DNA of 64,000 nucleotides from NCBI RefSeq assembly GCF_900172255.1, contig NZ_FWFU01000002.1, positions 62,001-126,000 of the forward strand, written 5' to 3'. Below the pieces are notes generated by a model. It saw only the letters and a program-made list of their open reading frames with translations, made no database searches and had not been told where the DNA came from. The DNA comes from Roseovarius halotolerans (GTDB lineage: Bacteria; Pseudomonadota; Alphaproteobacteria; Rhodobacterales; Rhodobacteraceae). A program made the translations under genes and the position numbers. Positions 61,590 to 64,000 of this stretch are shown in pieces (position 1 is the stretch's first letter; every line of letters begins with the position of its first letter).

Positions 61590-62710
61590 TGGGGTTGTCC
61601 TTCTCGGGGTTGATGAAAGCGTTGCGGCGACAGCGCCGCGAGGGTGGCAGCGGAAAGGTCGGTGCGCCCGCCGGTGATCAGCGCGGCGCTGAGGCGCGCC
61701 AGCGCGGGGGCGGTCTGAACGCCGTAGCCGCCCTGTCCCGCCAGCCAGAAGAAGCCCTCGGCATCGGGGGCGAAACCGGCCACCGGGGTGCGGTCAGGCA
61801 CGAAGCTGCGCAGCCCCGCCCAGTTGCGCTCGACCCGCGTGACCGGCACGGTCACGGCCTGTTCATAGCGATCCAGCCCCTCGGCCAGCACCATGTCATC
61901 GGCCCAAGCGTCATGCGGATCGACCGGGTCTTCGTCGGCGGGCGAGACCATCAGCTTGCCCGCCTCGGGCTTGGCATACCAGCGCTCCGTGATCGCGCCG
62001 AAGAGGGGCCAGTGATCGACCCGGTGGCCCTCGGGCGCGGGCAGGATCGCCGCCGAGCGGCGCATCGGACTCAGGCCCACCGGCGCGACCCCGGCCATAT
62101 GCGCCACCGCATCGGCCCAGGCCCCGGCGGCATTGATCAGCACCGGCGCGCTATGGGTCTCGCCGCCCGCCGTCACCTGCCAGGATGTATGGGCGCGCGT
62201 GATGGCGTTGACCGGGGCGCCGGTCACCACCTCGCCGCCCCGCGCCTTCAAGAGGCGCGCATAGCCCTGCAACATGCGGTCCACGTCGATATCCTGCGCA
62301 TCGCGCTCCAGCATCGCGGAGGCGATCGGACCAGGGCGCAGGATCGGCACCAGTTCGACGGCCTGCGCCGCGTCCAGCCGCTCGATCCCTGTCGCGCCCT
62401 CGCAATAGGCGTCGAGCACCGGCAGCTCTTCTTCGGTGGCGATCATCAGCTCGCCGCGCGGCGACAGGAGCGAGCGGTCCGAGATGCCTTCGGGGGATTC
62501 GAACACCGGCGCGGCGGCGGCGTTGAGCGCGCGCAGCGTGGCATTGCCGTAATTGCGGATGAAGATCGCCGCCGAGCGCCCGGTCGAATGATAGCCGAGC
62601 TGCGCCTCGCCCTCGATCAGCGTGACATTGGCATGGGCGGCCAGTTCCGCCGCCGCGCTGACCCCGGCGATGCCGCCGCCGATGACGATGATATCGGGAT
62701 GCAGGCTCAT
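61586..62710 (-). CDS. FAD-dependent amine/amino-acid oxidoreductase (DAO family)
   Basis: 374 residues. GGGIAGVSAAAELAAHANVT (FAD fold), YHSTGRSAAIF, and a C-terminal GFFWLAGQGGYGVQTAPAL. It is closest in layout to D-arginine dehydrogenase or glycine-oxidase-like proteins. Product would be an imine, matching the coupled RidA. Overlaps the deacetylase gene and ridA by 4 bp. Substrate uncertain; an amine from acetylpolyamine deacetylation is a reasonable guess. Confidence 0.9.
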   Translation of the reverse strand: MSLHPDIIVIGGGIAGVSAAAELAAHANVTLIEGEAQLGYHSTGRSAAIFIRNYGNATLRALNAAAAPVFESPEGISDRSLLSPRGELMIATEEELPVLDAYCEGATGIERLDAAQAVELVPILRPGPIASAMLERDAQDIDVDRMLQGYARLLKARGGEVVTGAPVNAITRAHTSWQVTAGGETHSAPVLINAAGAWADAVAHMAGVAPVGLSPMRRSAAILPAPEGHRVDHWPLFGAITERWYAKPEAGKLMVSPADEDPVDPHDAWADDMVLAEGLDRYEQAVTVPVTRVERNWAGLRSFVPDRTPVAGFAPDAEGFFWLAGQGGYGVQTAPALARLSAALITGGRTDLSAATLAALSPQRFHQPREGQPQ

Positions 62711-63729
62711 GCGCCCTCGAAACCGGTCAGGACCGATGTCAGGTTCTCGCCCAGTTCGTCGCACAGATACCCGCCCTCCTGCACGAACAGCACCGGCAGG
62801 CCCAGCCCGGCGATGGCCGCGCCGATCCGGCCGAAACCCGGGGTGGTGACGGCGAAACCCTGGAACGGATCGCCCTCATAGGCATCAAGGCCAAGAGCCA
62901 CCACCACGACATCCGCGCCGAACGCCTCGATCCGCGCGAGCCCGGTATCGAGCGCCTTGAGGAAGGCGTCGTCATCGGTGCCGCGCGCCAGCGGCAGGTT
63001 GAGGTTGTAGCCAAGGCCCCGCCCCGCGCCGCGCTCGTCGGCATGGCCCCAGAAGAACGGGTAGAAGCGCACCGGGTCGGCATGGAGCGACACCGTCAGC
63101 ACATCGTCGCGATCATAGAAGATGCCCTGCGTGCCATTGCCGTGATGCACATCCACATCAAGGATCGCCGGGCGCAGCCCACGCATCCGCAGCCGCTCGG
63201 CGGCGATCCCGGAATTGTTGAGAAAGCAGAAGCCCCCGGCCAGATCGCCGAAGGCGTGATGCCCCGGCGGACGTGACAGCGCATAGGCGGCGCGCTCGCC
63301 CGCCGCCAGCAGGTCGGCGCCCGTCACCGCCACCTGCGCCGACCAATAGGCCGCCTCCCATGTGCCCTCGCCGATGGGACAGGCGGTATCGGCCTGGTGA
63401 TACCCCGCCTGCCCCACCGCCGAGCGCGGATAGCTGTCGCTGCGATTGGCGGGGTGGATGTTGGGGATCACCTCTTCGCCGGCATCCGGGATGCGCCGCC
63501 AGCGGGTATAGATGTTTTGCAGGAAGGTCAGGTATTCGGGCGAATGCAGCGCCGCGATCGGCCCCATCCCGGCATCGCCCGGCCCCTGCATGGTGCAGCC
63601 CGCCTCGCGCGCGCCGCTCAGCAGCTTTTCGATACGCGCGGGTTGCTCGGGGCTTGGCAGCAGCTTGCCATTGGCCATGAAATGCTTGGGGTCATGGCGC
63701 CATTGCCGGTCGTCGAATACCGCTTTCAT
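62707..63729 (-). CDS. Histone-deacetylase-family amidohydrolase (acetylpolyamine amidohydrolase-like)
   Basis: 340 residues, the length of Mycoplana acetylpolyamine amidohydrolase and similar along its whole length. The His-His dyad is in SRPPGHHAFGDLAGGFCFLN; zinc ligands lie in DVDVHHGNGTQ and GLDAYEGDP; the transition-state Tyr in QEGGYL. Likely removes acetyl from acetylated polyamines or related amines. Overlaps both neighbours by 4 bp. Confidence 0.93.
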   Translation of the reverse strand: MKAVFDDRQWRHDPKHFMANGKLLPSPEQPARIEKLLSGAREAGCTMQGPGDAGMGPIAALHSPEYLTFLQNIYTRWRRIPDAGEEVIPNIHPANRSDSYPRSAVGQAGYHQADTACPIGEGTWEAAYWSAQVAVTGADLLAAGERAAYALSRPPGHHAFGDLAGGFCFLNNSGIAAERLRMRGLRPAILDVDVHHGNGTQGIFYDRDDVLTVSLHADPVRFYPFFWGHADERGAGRGLGYNLNLPLARGTDDDAFLKALDTGLARIEAFGADVVVVALGLDAYEGDPFQGFAVTTPGFGRIGAAIAGLGLPVLFVQEGGYLCDELGENLTSVLTGFEGA

Positions 63730-64000
63730 CCTGCGTTCCTCATCAGTTCCGCAAATCCCTCGGCCCCGAGCTTCATCACCGTCGCATCGGTCTGCGGCTC
63801 AAAGCCGAGCCTGTCATAGAACCGCCGCGAGGCGGTCGAATGGTCGTAGACCGCAAGCGTCAGCCACCGCGCGCGCCACAGCCGCCCGGCGCGCACACCC
63901 ACCGCGCCCAGCAGACGCCGCCCCAGCCCGAGACCGCGCGCCGCATCCGCCACCCACAGGTCCGATACATACACGCCAGCCGCACCGCGCACAGTCGAAA
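63726..64000 (-). CDS. GNAT-family N-acetyltransferase (5' end outside window)
   Basis: C-terminal part of a GNAT enzyme: VYVSDLWVADAARGLGLGRRL is the acetyl-CoA motif A, followed by YDHSTASRRFYDRLGFEP. The frame stays open to position 64000, so the start is beyond the window; the GTG at 63992 is unlikely to be the start because conserved residues run up to it. Head of the deacetylase / FAD / RidA operon as far as visible. Confidence 0.88.
   Translation of the reverse strand, partial: STVRGAAGVYVSDLWVADAARGLGLGRRLLGAVGVRAGRLWRARWLTLAVYDHSTASRRFYDRLGFEPQTDATVMKLGAEGFAELMRNAG

Overview
The window is a contiguous piece of a high-GC alphaproteobacterial chromosome, most probably of the Rhodobacteraceae (Roseobacter/Rhodobacter group). 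The pointers are overall gene content, a TRAP transporter beside a COG5631-type regulator, an argD-argF pair, a pyrB-X-Y-pyrX-plsY operon, an rpmB / PCu(A)C / sirtuin neighbourhood, and very frequent 4-bp ATGA overlaps. This is an inference from gene content; no phylogeny was run. I see no insertion sequence, prophage, plasmid origin, CRISPR array or rRNA operon. The one tRNA is tRNA-Ser(GCU).

Layout. 0-3.4 kb: TRAP transporter (dctM cut by the window edge, dctQ, dctP) diverging from a MarR-like regulator, with an 11-bp-arm inverted repeat between them. 3.4-5.9 kb: two small GlsB-like membrane proteins, then fmt, a degenerate deformylase paralogue and canonical def. 6.1-8.9 kb: PatB-type lyase, DUF3833 lipoprotein, small ATPase, hypothetical protein. 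9.0-15.9 kb: cobalamin ring operon read right to left (small HPGH membrane protein, cbiX, cobH, cobL, cobI, cbiG-cobJ fusion, cobM). 16.2-25 kb: glutathionyl-hydroquinone reductase, DapA-like aldolase, HPF-like protein, cupin, rpmB, copper pair, sirtuin, LMW phosphatase, HisD-like dehydrogenase, Asp/Glu racemase, meaB. 25-33.3 kb: hrpB, Nudix, PiT transporter, gnd, argF, argD. 33.6-41.8 kb: EamA transporter, small membrane protein plus sterol-desaturase-like hydroxylase, coiled-coil/OmpA pair, ubiA, rsmE, hypothetical protein, gshA. 41.9-45.7 kb: pyrimidine operon. 45.9-49.97 kb: family-4-like uracil-DNA glycosylase, phosphoesterase, LysE exporter, moaB, DsbD-N-like protein, YqgE. 49.98-55.85 kb: BMP-type nucleoside/nucleobase ABC transporter with a CodA-like deaminase. 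56-61.1 kb: MFS transporter, tRNA-Ser, ychF, trpA, lldD. 61.2-64 kb: an overlapping operon of GNAT (cut), acetylpolyamine-amidohydrolase-like, FAD amine oxidoreductase and RidA genes.

Most genes are housekeeping. The points that stand out are pseudoenzyme or altered-active-site paralogues kept in operons with the pathway they derive from: a deformylase with Cys and Glu replaced, a dihydroorotase without its HxH and catalytic Asp (PyrX/PyrC'-like), a uracil-DNA glycosylase missing three of four Fe-S cysteines, and a cytosine-deaminase relative with the substrate-side Asp changed to Cys. Others are a hybrid cob operon with a CbiG-CobJ fusion and a His-tailed CbiX, a roughly 34-nt repeat found five times at gene junctions (three within the cob operon), a RutR-like operator before the nucleobase transporter, and a compact amine-catabolic operon at the right edge. 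I found no clearly new multi-gene defence or mobile system.
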